Position numbers and translations under genes: made by a program. DNA of 64,000 nt. It comes from Leucogyrophana mollusca. Taxonomy: Eukaryota; Basidiomycota; Agaricomycetes; Boletales. The DNA lies in the NCBI GenBank assembly GCA_021014945.1, contig MU266436.1, positions 26,637 through 90,636 on the forward strand, given 5' to 3'. Positions 44,401 through 56,235 of this stretch are shown here, in pieces; position 1 is the first letter of the stretch, and each line of letters starts with the position of its first letter. The notes beneath the pieces were generated by a model that ran no database searches, was not told the origin of the DNA, and saw only the letters and a list, made by a program, of their open reading frames with translations.

Positions 44401-44923
44401 AAATTGATGAAATACTATATGTCTTTGCGCCACGCCAGCTTTGTAATGACGTCGAAAACACAGTATAGGTGATGCAGGGGAAAATAGGAACCTTCACCGA
44501 TGACGAGCTTGGCTTGAGGCTTTGGCCAAGGACCTTGTACAACTGGACGGTTTGAATCGAAGGCTGGCAAACTCTACAACAAAAGGACATACAACAGACT
44601 TTCCATTAGACAAGTACGCAAAGTTGGACACAGGTGCTAGGTGCAAAATGCAGAGGGATTTCGGAGGTGTAGGATGAAAAGGGTGATAAATATGCGTGAT
44701 GTAAAAGTAAGTGGTCCAACAACGGCACGTATGGAAACAAAGGCACCTATGGCTAGTAAAACAGTGATGAGTTATAAACAGTGAATAACAACAATCTCCG
44801 AAGACGAAATGACCAACATGACGAGTCCCGGAGCGCCAGGATATATGGCGGATGTGGCGGTCGAGTGAACTCCAGCGTGACTACGTGCTCTCTCCTCTAT
44901 ACTCCTTCCCCAGTGACAAGTCG
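41491..44923. other. Gene-poor stretch of about 3.4 kb
   Basis: No protein family was recognised on either strand. A promoter-like block lies at 42.9-43.1 kb: a TATAAAG at about 43019-43025 is followed by a pyrimidine-rich leader and an ATG at about 43104 that opens only a 9-codon frame. Another TATATAAG lies near 43398. The open frames at 42317-42721, 43097-43609 and 44198-44590 show no domain. Two GGCCACGTC copies lie at 42629 and 42650. It may hold a non-coding RNA or a gene with very small exons. Confidence 0.4.
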
Positions 44924-45314
44924 TCAGACCTGCCTACTAAACTCTCCTTGTGTCAAATCCAAGACGAAGGTTGTCTTGAAGTTCTTCGGTGGCTCAATGA
45001 GCTTGACTGGTTTCTTCGCTGGTGAACCCATGCTACTCGGCTTCGTTGTTTGTGATATGGATGCAAACGGGCGCAGAGGTCGAGAGGGGGGGAATGATGG
45101 ATTGCGTTTTGGCAGACCTCTCGACGGACCGGCCATAGAGTTATGCGAAGAGGAAGCGAGGGGTGAAGAAACATAAGGCATTGGTGATGCTGTTCTGAGC
45201 TGGGCAGGCAATGCAGACATGGTCATAGCTGTCAATTGAGGAGGTACTTATGAGTTTCTGCTATCTGCTATGTATAACATGGCACCAGGGCCGAGAAACG
45301 GAGAACTCACCCAT
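44924..45314 (-). CDS. Small Ser/Pro-rich hypothetical protein
   Basis: A 4-base first coding exon (ATGG, 45311-45314) joins over an 82-base GTGAGT...GACAG intron to a long second exon. Together they give MAMTMSALPAQLRTASPMPY, VSSPLASSSHNSMAGPSRGL and LPKRNPSFPPSRPLRPF, and end LIEPPKNFKTTFVLDLTQGE plus FSRQV. The protein has about 105 residues, is basic and disordered, with a more ordered C-terminal KTTFVLDL strand. A TATATAAA on the minus strand at 45462-45469 lies about 150 bases upstream. I do not recognise the family. Composition and the clean start exon favour a real gene. Confidence 0.5.
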
Positions 45315-47590
45315 TTTACTAGAAGACTGGGACACGCGGGAGAAAGGATTATGAAAGGCTGGGTGCCGATGGAAGCTGCGATGTCGAATTGACGAGATGC
45401 AATAGATTGTGGTGAAAGACCGTTGGGACACCTAGTCGCAGACTGGGTGACGTTGAGTTTGTTTATATAGTCAATTGCAATCCTCTGGGGTGGAATGGGA
45501 CGCGAAGAAAACTTGACGCGAACACCTCGTTTACATATTGTTGGGGTTCGGCATTTTCGGCGGTTTATCTCCTAAAATTACCATATATGGAGGTATCCAT
45601 CAGCAAATACATACAAATATCCCCCTGGATACCCATCAGCTGTGGCAGTAAACCTGTACTCGTCGCAGCTCTTTGCATGGCCCGTCTACTGACATTTGTT
45701 CCTGCGCTAACAGGCAAGCTATGCAACCATTCGCCCCTGCTTAATCGTGCAAAGTCGCACAGTTCTTGGGCTGTGCTTTGTGCCTGGAGCTTGAGGAGCA
45801 ATGTATATCATAGAGACCATATGGCACATGCGTGTGTTCCCCCACACTTTCCCGTTCCCATCCCGATCTGATTCCGGTCCGATGGGCGTCACCTTCAAAA
45901 TGCTACTGAAACCTCACGCCCCCGTGCGCCTCGATCTTTCATGTACAAAGCACCTGGTATGTTGGTAAGTAGTACCTGTCTAGAAATACATGTTTGCAGG
46001 AGCTACTACTTTCTGCCAAAACACTTTTCAATAGCCAGGCGTTCCTTCCCAAGAAGTCGAATTCTCGAGGCTCGGTCTTGTCCTCTCAATATCCGTCCCC
46101 AAATCATTGTATGTATCCACGGCTTTCCACCAATGACAGCACTTCGTCGTCACACCTACTTAAACGTGGGGATATCCATATTGGATGAGCCATTTCCCCC
46201 GTCTAGGCTTGCTTCCTTCTCGTTTGGATTGGCCAATGTCTCCGTGAGTATCTGGCCAATGGGATGCATCCTAGTGGCCTAGAGTCGCGCTCGCTGCAAG
46301 GTCCTCGGGCAAAACGTGTATGGTCTGTGACTTATCCCTCTGTTTTCGTGCATTCAGGGGAAACTGCTCAAAGCTCAAGCAATCACCACGCAGGAGCCCC
46401 GGATGTGTCATGGCTGAGGGACGAGCACGGCCTCCAGACTGTGATTTATGCCACGCATGCCTTCTCCTATTGACTACTCTGCCCTGGCGTGATACATGCC
46501 GGCAGGCTTTTCATGACGATAACACTGCTGAGTCCCTGCGGTAGAACTGTCGTGTGCGGCGTGTCGCGGCGACGGTGGAATCCCTCAAGAGCTGATTGCT
46601 AATTGACATCGCCTTGCAAGATACGTTCTCCCTCCCCTCATGGGCTGGACCCACTCGGAGCTCCACCGGAAGGCAGACTGATCACGCTGAAAGATTCTCT
46701 GGCGCCGCTCGCTCGCTCCTTCTTGAAGCTTGAGGCTCTATGTCTCGGATCTTTCACGTCGTCTACGGCTCCTATACCAGTACGTCGCTGCAAATTGCGC
46801 TCGAATATTTGCATGTAAGTTCACTGAGGACTTTACCCTCTTGACTGTGTCTGCCACTCCATTTGCATAAGCGATCGCAGATCACCTCTAGCTTCTAACA
46901 CGGCGCTAAGGGCCTTACTAAGGGTGTCTTATCTTTTGTCACGCCACACCGCGCGATGTTGTATGTAAAACACATATATTCAAAGGCGGTATGTACACGG
47001 CTTTGACCAAAGATGTCCCCATGCGCTTTTCCAAGACTAGGGGACGTCAGCTGAATGATACATTGATCGGAGACCTGTATGGTTTGAAATAGAACAGATA
47101 GAGACTATAATCGAGAGGATGATGGATTATTGTAATGAACCCGAGCGACGTGCAGTGAGATTCGGTGGTCGTGTGATGAATGGCAACGTCGCAGCGGTTA
47201 TGGTTGGGCGAAGAAGGGGTCGATTTGGAGGATTATGACGCCTTGATGGCCGATGAAGTGGTATAACAACACGATGGCGGGGAGATGATTATGGCGAGGC
47301 GTCAGGTGGAGTGCGATGGAAGGTCTGGTCCTTCCATGGAAGCGACCGCGCGAAACGATCGCAAAGATCCGCGCGTGGCTCCGCAGCCTCTTCTCCTTTC
47401 GTCTTACCCTCCCAACCTATATAACACCTAGTAGTTTAAACAACAGACGATAGTCCTGTGATGGTGCAAAGACAATGCTGTAAACCGAAACCGGTACGGT
47501 CAACAGCCAGTGACCGCCGGGGTGATGCAATGTGATGTTCGTTGTCGAGTGAGTCCGTTTGTGATGGAATGCGCTGTGACGGGTAGGCAA
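45315..47590. other. Intergenic stretch of about 2.3 kb
   Basis: The left 170 bases should hold the promoter of the small Ser/Pro-rich gene. The stretch next to 47590 is the 3' side of the Yippee-like gene. Between them, open frames at 45565-45801 (minus), 45587-45871 (plus), 45941-46282 (plus) and 46603-46818 (plus) show no recognisable domain and no clear splice partners. Confidence 0.4.
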
Positions 47591-48095
47591 CTACTGCACG
47601 TCCACGAGGAGATTGCGCTCCAGGATGTATTTGCCTTCTTTGTACTTCTGCGAAGCCTCGTAAGCTCGATCCTGTTGTTAGCGCATGAGACTCGGTGATA
47701 CTGGAGATACTACGGGTATACGTTCGAACGTACGTATTTCCATCCAAGTACGGTGCCGCATTTGCAGCAGTAAATATCCCGAACAGTGTGGTTGCCAGTG
47801 GTCATCTGGCGGTCATTGGGCTCTCCTTCGATGACGTTTACGCTGTGCAAAGGATGTATGGGTTATATATTATCTGAATGGCGAAAAATAGTGCTCACAC
47901 GCCATCGAAGAGATATGCACGACCATGCTGGCCGTTGAAGGCCTACAGCCACTTTGTGAGCATCCCAGACCGGCTAAGCGCGGAAAAGCAACTCACTCGA
48001 GATATCATGGAATGGATGGTCGCTAGATGTGTTCTGCAAGTAGAGCAACCGTAGATGCGCTCTCCGGCGAGATATCGACGATATTTCATACCCAT
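47591..48095 (-). CDS. Yippee-like zinc-binding protein
   Basis: Four exons: 48095-47997, 47942-47899, 47842-47734 and 47671-47591, all with canonical introns. The product has about 110 residues: [20 protein letters not shown], then [62 protein letters not shown] and [18 protein letters not shown], ending VDVQ. The two C-x2-C pairs (CSTC and CCKC) and the H-T-V-R-D-I-Y block are the Yippee signature (Mis18/Yippee fold). Yeast Moh1 belongs here. Its role is poorly known, with links to the GID ubiquitin ligase reported. The usual C-terminus has LLV-D or similar, matching here. Confidence 0.93.
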
Positions 48096-49262
48096 TTCGA
48101 CAGGTTCTTCTGCGGTAGCAGTGGGTCGCTTAGCAAGGTGACTTGGAAGAACTCAAGATGCGATTGAGAGGGGCGAGAGACGCCAGGTAGGCTGGAATGT
48201 GAGTCTTTTATACAGGATACGTGTGAAGGGAAGTGAGAGAAAAGAGCTTTAAAGACACAGAGCTGTGAGGACAGATGAGTGGTGCGCTGCCGAGGATTTG
48301 AGTCCCCCTTTACACTCGGATAGCCGCCTCATTTAGGTGGCACCTTTTCCCACCTTCGCTCCGGTTCCTCATGACCAAATTTCTCCAGTGCATCATTTCT
48401 TATATGTCCATCTGTTATCCTGTAGCAAGCACTTGCGCTGTACTTATTACATGCTACCAGGCCCAAGCCCAACGTGTCTTGTTCGTGCTGTGTTGGCTGA
48501 GGCCTCGAGGCAGCCCTTGAACTTGTCGACAATCCCGGAAGCTGTGCCGCTAGCGCGTTATCGGGTTTGAAAATCATCTGGGTGACAGTTACCATATGCA
48601 CCGTTCTTTTCATGGCTGCTCGCATTCCGCTGGCCCGCTCACAGGTTCTTCAGCCTGGTCTGTAGTCAGCAAGAAACGTTTATCGGCGCTCTAACGCCAA
48701 CGGACTGCGTCTAAAGCCACCCGTTATTCATGGACGGCGCTACGATGAGACTGGATTCATCATCAGGTGTGCTACTTATATCAGGAAGGTATTTCTGCGC
48801 GCGATCTTGGATCCCGGTGGGTACATCACTGCTGCTTGATAATGCGTCATTTTCACATGAGCTCCGGTGCTTTATCTGGGTTCAACTGCTCGCCTGCCAG
48901 TGTTGTTTAGCTGTCGCACTGACAGGATGCTGGTCGGCACGATACGAAATAATTGCACTCATGTGATCATGATCGAGTTCGAGTTCGCGCCGCGAGGGCT
49001 AAGATACCGCTCCATCTGAGAATGAGAATACTCTAGATTCAAAGCCTGGGTCAAGCATTTTGCAACCTACTATCGCCCCGCAGTTGGTGTCATTGGGGTA
49101 CTGGGGTGGAAATAACCCCTTTCTTTGCATACGAGGGGTGTTCGAAGTCTCGCGTCTGAATCGGGTGTCTTCGGGGTCCCGGCTCGTCGGTTTGCTGAGC
49201 CAGGTTGGCTTGAGAAAAGAAAGTCATCAACGTACAACGGCTTGTAAAATACTGTACTGAAA
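48096..49262. other. Divergent intergenic region (Yippee-like / Nudix)
   Basis: About 1.17 kb between two divergent starts. A minus-strand frame at 48329-48625 and plus-strand frames at 48337-48966 lack recognisable domains. Presumably it holds both promoters. Confidence 0.4.
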
Positions 49263-51023
49263 ATGTCTCAAGGTACGACTTTCTTTTATTCCCTTTGTCG
49301 CTAACGAACTACGAACTTACCGGGCGGCCCGAATGGTTGACCTTTCCAGAGAAGCCCGTCTCGGCGGAGCGCATGCTGTCGCGTGCCCTACACCGAATCC
49401 GCACGACACCTCCCCGTATCATCGCTTCTCCTGCAACTCGTGAGTGCTCGCTCGATAATCATTATACTGACAGCGCTCAGTTGCTTTTTCGTTGTGTCAG
49501 AGCCCCGGCGTGCGGCAGTCGCCCTCATCATCCGCATTGTGCCATCCCCAACGTTTGGTCCGATCCCCAGCGAGGCACCTCTCCCAACCCTCAGCCAGTT
49601 TTTTGAACTAGACTGGGTCAAGGACCCTGCGGCACATGCCGAAGTGCTCTTTCTGCGTCGAGATGGCACCGGTTCATCCGACGGTGTGCCAGGGAGCACA
49701 TTGAAGAATTCCAGTGCCAACGAAACCAACCCCAAAGGCAAAGGCAAATCCGAAGCCAACGTGGCTTTTCCTGGCGGGAGAATGGAGGAAGGAGATGAAG
49801 GCGGTTTGTACACAGGTATTCATCAACCTCTTTATACTTGTGCCTTCATCTCATCGCTTCAACACAGCAATGCGTCAGACCTGGGAAGAGATTGGATTAG
49901 ACCTCGCAGAACGTGATTTTACATGCATTGGGCAGCTTGATGACCGCGAGATCACGACGTCACTTGGCAAGCGGCTTCTGATGATACTCTCGCCGTTTGT
50001 CTTTTTGCAACTCACCCCCCACCAATTATCGACGGACCCAGCCCCTGGCACTAGTATTCATTGGACACCTCTCGAGACGCTTGTGGGTGCGGTGCTCCCG
50101 GGCAGAGTAGGCGGGGAAATGGAATCTAAAGCAAAGTGGTCGAGCGTGACCGTCGATGCTGCGTCACGACTTACCCCACGACATGCGGCAGTACTCAAAG
50201 TTCTCGTCCGCGTTCTCATTGGGAGTATGCAGTTCCCTGCCATCCTCCTCGACATACCGGAATCCGACGGTAGTCCATCTCCCTCAGCGTCGACGTCATC
50301 GTCACCACTTCCAAACAGTGCCTCTTATCCTGCACTAACTCAGGACATCCTTGAGAAAGGCATGCCATCTGGTAAAAAGCAGAACAAAAGACCAAAACAG
50401 CAACGTCACCAGCTCAAGCTCTGGGGCCTGTCTCTCGGCATGACACTTGACTTGCTCGCGAACATGATACCGTCCGCCGACCTCCCTGCGTCCTCTGCCT
50501 TACCGTCACCGCCTCCCTCCGTTCCTTCGAATCAGCCTCTGTCCCAGCGTCAGTCTGAATCGACCTCGGAGCCACAGCCCTTCTCTGGCATGCAGTTACC
50601 GTTCTACCCCGTTGGTGGAGAAGGCATGAGAATCGACACCGTAGCTCCCAGCTTGGCGAGTGTGTTCCCGCGCTTCTCGTACCCCGATGTCAACTTCTGG
50701 ATCTGGTGGGTCTTAATTTCTCACATCTTCGTAATTGTCAGGTTTAATAGGTGTTTTGGCACCAGGGTATTTGGAAAGCGCTACCGCGAGGTTGTGCGCG
50801 GCTGGGAAGCTAGTATGCGTGGCGGAGGTTCAAATGATCGACGGTAAGGCAGCCATCTCTGTTCTGTGTGTATATGCTAATGATTTACAGGATAAATTGG
50901 TCGGGCACGACACTCAACACCTTTTATGCCGCTGTGCGGAAAGCACTGATAGTCGTCATTGTCCTGCGCGCAATTGGCGTGCTATTTGGACTCGCTTTTG
51001 CCAGTTGGTGGATACTTGCCTAA
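49263..51023 (+). CDS. Nudix hydrolase with C-terminal membrane helix (Pcd1/NUDT-like)
   Basis: A 10-base first coding exon (ATGTCTCAAG) joins over a GTACGA...CCAG intron to EKPVSAERMLSRALHRIRTT, then to PRRAAVALIIRIVPSP. The Nudix region reads VAFPGGRMEEGDEGGLY, then TAMRQTWEEIGLDLAER and GQLDDREITTSLGKRLLMI. The signature is recognisable, but the usual R-E of the box is R-Q here, and spacing before it is one residue longer. A long Ser/Pro-rich insert follows (50.25-50.6 kb). The C-terminus has FGKRYREVVRGWEASMRGGG and then a hydrophobic helix (ALIVVIVLRAIGVLFGLAFA) before TAA at 51021-51023. It probably acts on nucleoside or CoA diphosphate derivatives at a membrane, but the substrate is unknown. 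Confidence 0.8.
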
Positions 51024-51391
51024 GGTTATAATGGACACTTTGTCCCTTGCCCGCTTCTTATGGACATGACCGCGGATCGGGGATATGTCTTCGCAAAGCT
51101 GTTTATGGTGTGAGCTACTTTTGTAGCACTTTTTTACTCCCCTTCCACAGCGCTACCTTCTCGTCCATTCTTACACTTACATCCGCACCTACATACTTGA
51201 ATAGATGTACTGCACACTAACTCGATGACTTTCACGATACGGGACATTTTGTCTCCTCCATACGAAGTGTTTCCGCGGCAGCCAGGATGTTCTTCAGGAT
51301 GACGCGCATTCGTTTTACAGTATTCGCAGCCTACAACATATTACACGAAATAACTTCTCCGTTCGTCACGCGGACTCCTCGTTAGGAGACT
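51024..51391. other. Convergent 3' region between Nudix gene and NPL4
   Basis: About 370 bases between two convergent stops. It should hold both 3' untranslated regions. Nothing else recognised. Confidence 0.45.
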
Positions 51392-53674
51392 TTAGCCCAG
51401 AGGCAATCCGCACACTTCGCAATCACTCCCTCCATGCTCGTTTTCGAAGGTGCAATGTGGGCAGACCCTGATTCGCGAGCCCCCGGCAGCCCCGGCGCCG
51501 CTTCGAGCGTGCTGTGATTCCTCTGCAGCGATCTGGTCTAGCAGTTCCTGCGGTATGTCTTCATCCATCCTGGTCGATTGACCCGGGGCAGACGACGAGG
51601 GACGAACCGCTGGGGAAAGGAAATGATTATCACTAGGACAGCTTGTGAAGCAAAATATGAGTACGCACGTGCACTTTCACGCGTAAACGTCATGAGTGTG
51701 TGCCAGCCGTCAGTGCCCATGAGGGCATCCAGGGAAGAAGAGTCCTCCAGGAGGGTGGGTGATGATACTGTGCGTATCAGAACATTCATGTCGTCCTTAA
51801 CGTAACGTCTTGAGAAAGGGGCAGACTGTGAAGCTACGACAAGGGGCATACCTGTGAGAATAACTGGGTGGTTCCTAAAAATGCGACAAGATGCCAGTCA
51901 CTAAGCCACTTTGCAAGTTCGAGGCGTTTCTGAGCGTCCCCCGATGCCGCGTGGCGACTGTCTTGGATATCTGGTGCTCCAAGTTGGGAAAGAGAGCTTA
52001 GGACACTCTCCACGCGCTGGTCTTCTAATCCCGGCCTATTTTCTATGGCGAACTTGCTGGAACGGAAAAGCGGCGACGGGTTTTGCGGGAACCCGTGCGT
52101 TACCTAGAGCCTGGTGAGGAGAATGACAAGTATAGCAAGCGCTCTGTGACTTACGTTCACCAGAAGATACTCGACTGGGAAGCATGGCTTGGCGCTTTTC
52201 TTCACCTCGAGGCCATACTCGTTCTTGTACCTGAAGAAGACATCAGGGACATAACGTGCCGCATCGTGACTTCTGTCTTCTTCCTTGACACGTACGATGC
52301 CTGGCTCGACGCTGGCCTCGATCATGTCCGCATCTACCATGGCACATGCCTGTTCAGACACCTGGTACGCAGATACATCGACCTGCCCGTCTTCGGTGGC
52401 TGTCAGGATGGCGGTAACCAAGCGCGAGCCAAAGGTCCCACTAGATGATGACTTTGAGGGTGTGGGATTCGCTTTTTGAACAGTAGCAGCGAAGATGGCT
52501 TCTAGAGATGACAAGAAGAAGGATTGGGGGTGCCGTTTGTATACGTTTTTCGTTCTGTCTTCAGGAGTTGGGTCTAGGTCGGTGAAGATATATCCGACGA
52601 CAGTGAGCGGCGTTGATGCTGACTTGGCCAGTGCCCTGATGCGAGGTTCTTCTTCCCAAGGAATGCCTAACGTCAAACCGTCGAGTTCGCCCTCTTGGGG
52701 AGGTTCGTAGATTGCTTCAACGACCGCCTTAATACCCATGGGAACCTTATCATAAGGCTCATATCGCCCAATTAGCCACCCAAATCGCTGTAACCCGGTA
52801 GCTCGCCACGCTTGCAGGAAGCGCTCTATGATCTCCATGGACGCGATCTCGAGATGATCAACCATGCGGAAAGGTTGAGACTGTAAAGTTATGGCAGATG
52901 GCTGACAAGCAGTGCATATACCTGCCGGCCATGAAGGGTGTCCTCCGCTTGGGCAAGGCACCTTTACTTTGTATGATAGGGGTGAGAGAGGAGGAATGGC
53001 GGATGCAGCTGCTGACGATGATTTTGGGGTCAGCTTCCGGAGGTACGCATGGTAAGATAGATGTTTGATGCTATGTTCTGCGTGATAGGCCGCGTCATAC
53101 GGTTCAAGAGGCATGCAGTAGTCGCACATTCCATTCACGCCGTGTTTGCAGAAGCGTGAATCGCGTCCGCGGGGAATCTTCCCGTCTTGGGACCGCCAAG
53201 TTATGTCCACGACATCCTCCTGGACGTCATCCCACACGTTGGTTGTCGAGCGTGCTCCCTTTGCGGGCTGCCGAGCTTCAGCATCGGCTTCCGTACCGGA
53301 CGAACTCGGCGCAGCTTTGGCTTGGTACCCAACAAATACCAGATCGCCATGTCTAGGTGAGTTTTAGTATAGATAACCAGATTCTGGACTATCTGGAACA
53401 TACTTCAAACCGAGGGCTTGCAGGGTTCTTCCCTTGAGTTTTGATACCTTCGTTTCATTACCTCGTGGCTGGTTGGAGATGGTGATCGACGAGGAATCAG
53501 CATCTACGGTCGTCTCTAGAATCTGGAGCGGGATGGGATCAGTGACAACGAAGCCTACGTATCGCGATGGCTGACCTTGTTCACTAGCTCTGATATGTCA
53601 GCGGTTGGAGAGAACTCGAAACGAAAGTTTCCGTCTTTGGATCGGACTCTGATCAACTGTTCAGGTCTCAACAT
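51392..53674 (-). CDS. NPL4: Nuclear protein localization protein 4 (NPL4), Cdc48 cofactor
   Basis: Npl4 pairs with Ufd1 to direct Cdc48/p97 to polyubiquitinated proteins, in ER-associated degradation and elsewhere. The ATG at 53674 begins LRPEQLIRVRSKDGNFRFEF, a ubiquitin-like domain. Exons then give GRTLQALGLKHGDLVFVGYQ and WDDVQEDVVDITWRSQDGKI. Zinc-binding blocks follow (CKHGVNGMCDYCMPLEPYD and PSWPAGICTACQPSAITLQ). The MPN-like domain reads FRMVDHLEIASMEIIERFLQ, FGWLIGRYEPYDKVPMGIKA and VEAIYEPPQEGELDGLTL. The C-terminal part has DALMGTDGWHTLMTFTRES and a terminal C-x2-C zinc finger (ICPHC ... CEVCGLPLG) that in the family can bind ubiquitin. TAA at 51392-51394. Length is near 650 residues. 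Confidence 0.94.
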
Positions 53675-54368
53675 CGCGCATCTCGTGTCAACCTAGGAAT
53701 GGCTTACCATCGTCGACTCGGGTTATTGCACGGATCCTGTGGCCTACGTGGTGGTCAAGAACAGGAAAGCTCAAAGCATCTTGAAAGGGTCTACAGTGAC
53801 GCGTATAATGATGCTGACTAAGCCCGCGCTATCTTTCAGCTTCGCGAAAGCTACACTGGCCGTTCACGCAGGTTCGGAGGGCCAGCAGCCAGCAGGAGGC
53901 TTTCTCATGTGTCGTACGGGCCTCAGACATGAAAGCATGGCGCGTTTATCAACAAAATTCGTGGTCAGATGGTAGGTTCGGTTCGGTTTTTTTGACACTG
54001 TTGAATTTTAGAACCCTTCGAATACTTGTCAGCAATTTGGCGACCCGGTGGGAGATTCGGGATGGCGATTGTTCTTACTGGCGAACATGGATGATTTGTC
54101 CCGTTGCAACGCACATTAGACGCTCTTGTCCTCCTGCTTGATTTGTTCTGGCTTGCGCAAGCGTCCTTACCCCGCGGATGGGTTTCAAGGTGGTTGCCCC
54201 CTTTTGGTAACTGATGATGCCAGACTGTACATTTCCAGGTAGTTGTCGCGCAATCATGAGAAGGTATTGCGAATTGTACATCTCAAGCTCGACATCGCCC
54301 TGCCCATCATCTTCCCGGCCAGAAGGCAATGGCTTCTTATCATCGAATAGCCAGCGCTACTTCTTGCC
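53675..54368. other. Divergent intergenic region (NPL4 / bZIP)
   Basis: About 690 bases between divergent starts. A minus-strand frame at 54329-54075 has coding-like parts (EMYNSQYLLMIARQLPGN, ISYQKGATTLKPIRG). It has no in-frame ATG, however, and overlaps the bZIP promoter, so I do not call a gene. Confidence 0.4.
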
Positions 54369-55489
54369 ATGATTTCTTCTCAAGGCGATTTCGCCACTTA
54401 CGAACATCCTGAGTTCGATTCAGTCGCTCTCTCTAGTATTCAGGCAGAATTAAAACACTGGGAACATATAATATTTCGCAACGACATGAGCGAACAATCA
54501 CAGGACCCTGGAGACAACGGCAGCGGGTATAACGGCAGCTTACCTCCAAATAGTCGAGTGTCTTCAACTGCGTCCAGCTCTAACACGGTAAATCCTCACA
54601 TTACCCTTGTAATTGGTCATATACTGACCTTTGCTTTGTGTTTTCACGAGTAGAACGCCGGGAGCGCTACTGTAATGCCCTCCGTTCCACATGCGTCCAC
54701 TGGCCCTCCTCCACATGTCCCTCCAGAGGCTTATAATTATCTTATTCACGCCTTAATTTCTATGCAAGGCGCAATTCCACAATTAAACCCTCCAATCCAA
54801 AGCATTCCTCCTCACGGGCAGGCAGCTCCTCTGCCACCCGACCCAACATGGCCTACGCTCCCTTTTTCCAATGCCCATCTTTACCAGTCACACGCCCCGT
54901 CAATGTCTGGTCCTCCGTCACAATTCTCATATGATAACCCGATGGCACAGTTACCCCCACTAAATCTTGATTACAATATGACAGGCCCGGCACAGCCGCC
55001 TCCAGCCTCAGCTGCTCCAACGAGTGCTTCTCCACCGGACACGGGTGACCAAAGTGAAAGCGAAACCGTGTCAATTGCGGAAGACAAGCGAAGACGAAAT
55101 ACCGCAGCTTCAGGCAAGTTCGTCCATCCGTTGACCGGCTGAGTTCTGGCTCAACTGCGTACCCGATACGATGACACATAGCCCGGTTTCGAATCAAGAA
55201 GAAACAGAGAACCCTAAATCTCGAGCGCACCGTCGCGGATTTGACTGGACGCACGGAGGAGCTGGAACGCGAGGCGTCCGAATTAAGGCGAGAGAACGGG
55301 TGGCTTAAGGAAATAGTGTTGTTGAAGGGCAGAGGTTTTGGTGCTTTTGGGTCGTCCAATAACTCCCACGCAGAAGGATCTGGATCGCACAACCAACAAC
55401 AGCAAGTGGACTCCAGCGATTCTGAGGCGCAGGTCACCTCGAGACCAAAAGGAAAGGGCAAGAAGGGGAAAGAGAAGGAAAAGCCTTGA
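54369..55489 (+). CDS. bZIP transcription factor, Cys3/MetR/Gcn4-like
   Basis: The ATG at 54369 starts ISSQGDFATYEHPEFDSVAL. A Pro/Ser/His-rich activation-type region follows (PSVPHASTGPPPHVPPEAYN, LNPPIQSIPPHGQAAPLPPD). The basic region is EDKRRRNTAASARFRIKKKQ, with the bZIP core N-x7-R. The next helix has leucine-zipper heptads (LERTVADLTGRTEELEREAS, then ELRRENGWLKEIV). The basic-region type (NTAASARFR-KKK) is that of the fungal sulfur/amino-acid regulators Cys3, MetR and Gcn4. A role in sulfur or amino-acid control is inferred only from this. The basic region is interrupted by an intron (GCAAGTTC... donor region near 55110), restoring SARFRIKKK. It ends in a Lys/Gly-rich tail at 55489. 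Confidence 0.85.
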
Positions 55490-55829
55490 AGCTTGGCGGC
55501 GAGGGCTGTAAGTAGGCCATCGGCCCCTCAGGCCTCAGGATTAAGGCCCATTTTTCTGTATACCTGGTATCACTGAAGCTCTTTGACATAGGCTCGACCG
55601 TGGGGGATTTATCATTGTCCACTTGGCCCCAGAGCCTGGCTCGATCTTCGGCCCCATATGATTTATATTGCATCGGACTTCGTACCATACGCACTAAACA
55701 ACAGTCCTCTTTCAATTTTCTAGCCAGTTTACTCTGTAAAAGCCCTATATTCGAGTACGATGTACATAGGGGTTTTGCAACCTTTTCAGCAGAACACCTG
55801 AACTTTCTCACGGGTGGTTTCTTTCGAGG
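55490..55829. other. Spacer between bZIP gene and COX19
   Basis: About 340 bases, both neighbours on the plus strand. It holds the bZIP 3' end and the COX19 promoter. No other gene seen. Confidence 0.4.
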
Positions 55830-56235
55830 ATGTCATTTGGACGACCACCTTCAATCAATGTCGGGTTCAAAACGTCCCCTCCCGACCGCGGCTCGTTCCC
55901 GCTCGACCATGACGGTATGCGTGGATTTACAGCTTACACACCGCAGCCGATGTAATTCTATCATATCCCAGGCGAGTGCAAGACCCAGATGATGCAGTAT
56001 ATGGACTGCCTACGGAAGAACTCTAGCACATCCAGCCCTTGCCGGATAATGAGCAAAGAGTATCTTGATTGCCGGATGCGAAAGTGCGTAGGTTGAACAG
56101 CCTCTCAGATTACTCTAATGTCATTGTAGGGGCCTCATGGAGCGCGACGAGTGGAAGAATCTTGGGCTAGGAAACGTGATCGACAACGCTGCGGCTTCGG
56201 AAAATGCTCCCAGAGAGAACACTCGACCCTCCTAG
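55830..56235 (+). CDS. COX19: Cytochrome c oxidase assembly protein COX19
   Basis: Small twin CX9C protein of the mitochondrial intermembrane space, needed for copper delivery and assembly of complex IV. Three exons (55830-55914, 55972-56083, 56130-56235) join in frame. The start MSFGRPPSINVGFKTSPPDR and then GSFPLDHDGECKTQMMQYMD are family-typical. The motifs are C-KTQMMQYMD-C and C-RIMSKEYLD-C, each with nine residues between cysteines, followed by RMRKGLMERDEWKNLGL. It ends ENAPRENTRPS at TAG 56233-56235. Length is about 100 residues. Both introns are short and canonical (GTATGC and GTGCGT donors). Such proteins enter by the Mia40 oxidative pathway and lack a cleavable leader, as seen here. 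Confidence 0.95.

Noticed and set aside
44198..44590. Minus-strand frame with LAMARALWAFAMSQNP, recalling the helix after the P450 heme cysteine
   Set aside because: No cysteine motif, no other P450 block and no splice partners were found around it.
54075..54329. Minus-strand frame with YNSQYLLMIARQLPGN
   Set aside because: It has no in-frame ATG and overlaps the bZIP promoter. It could still be an exon, but no model fits.
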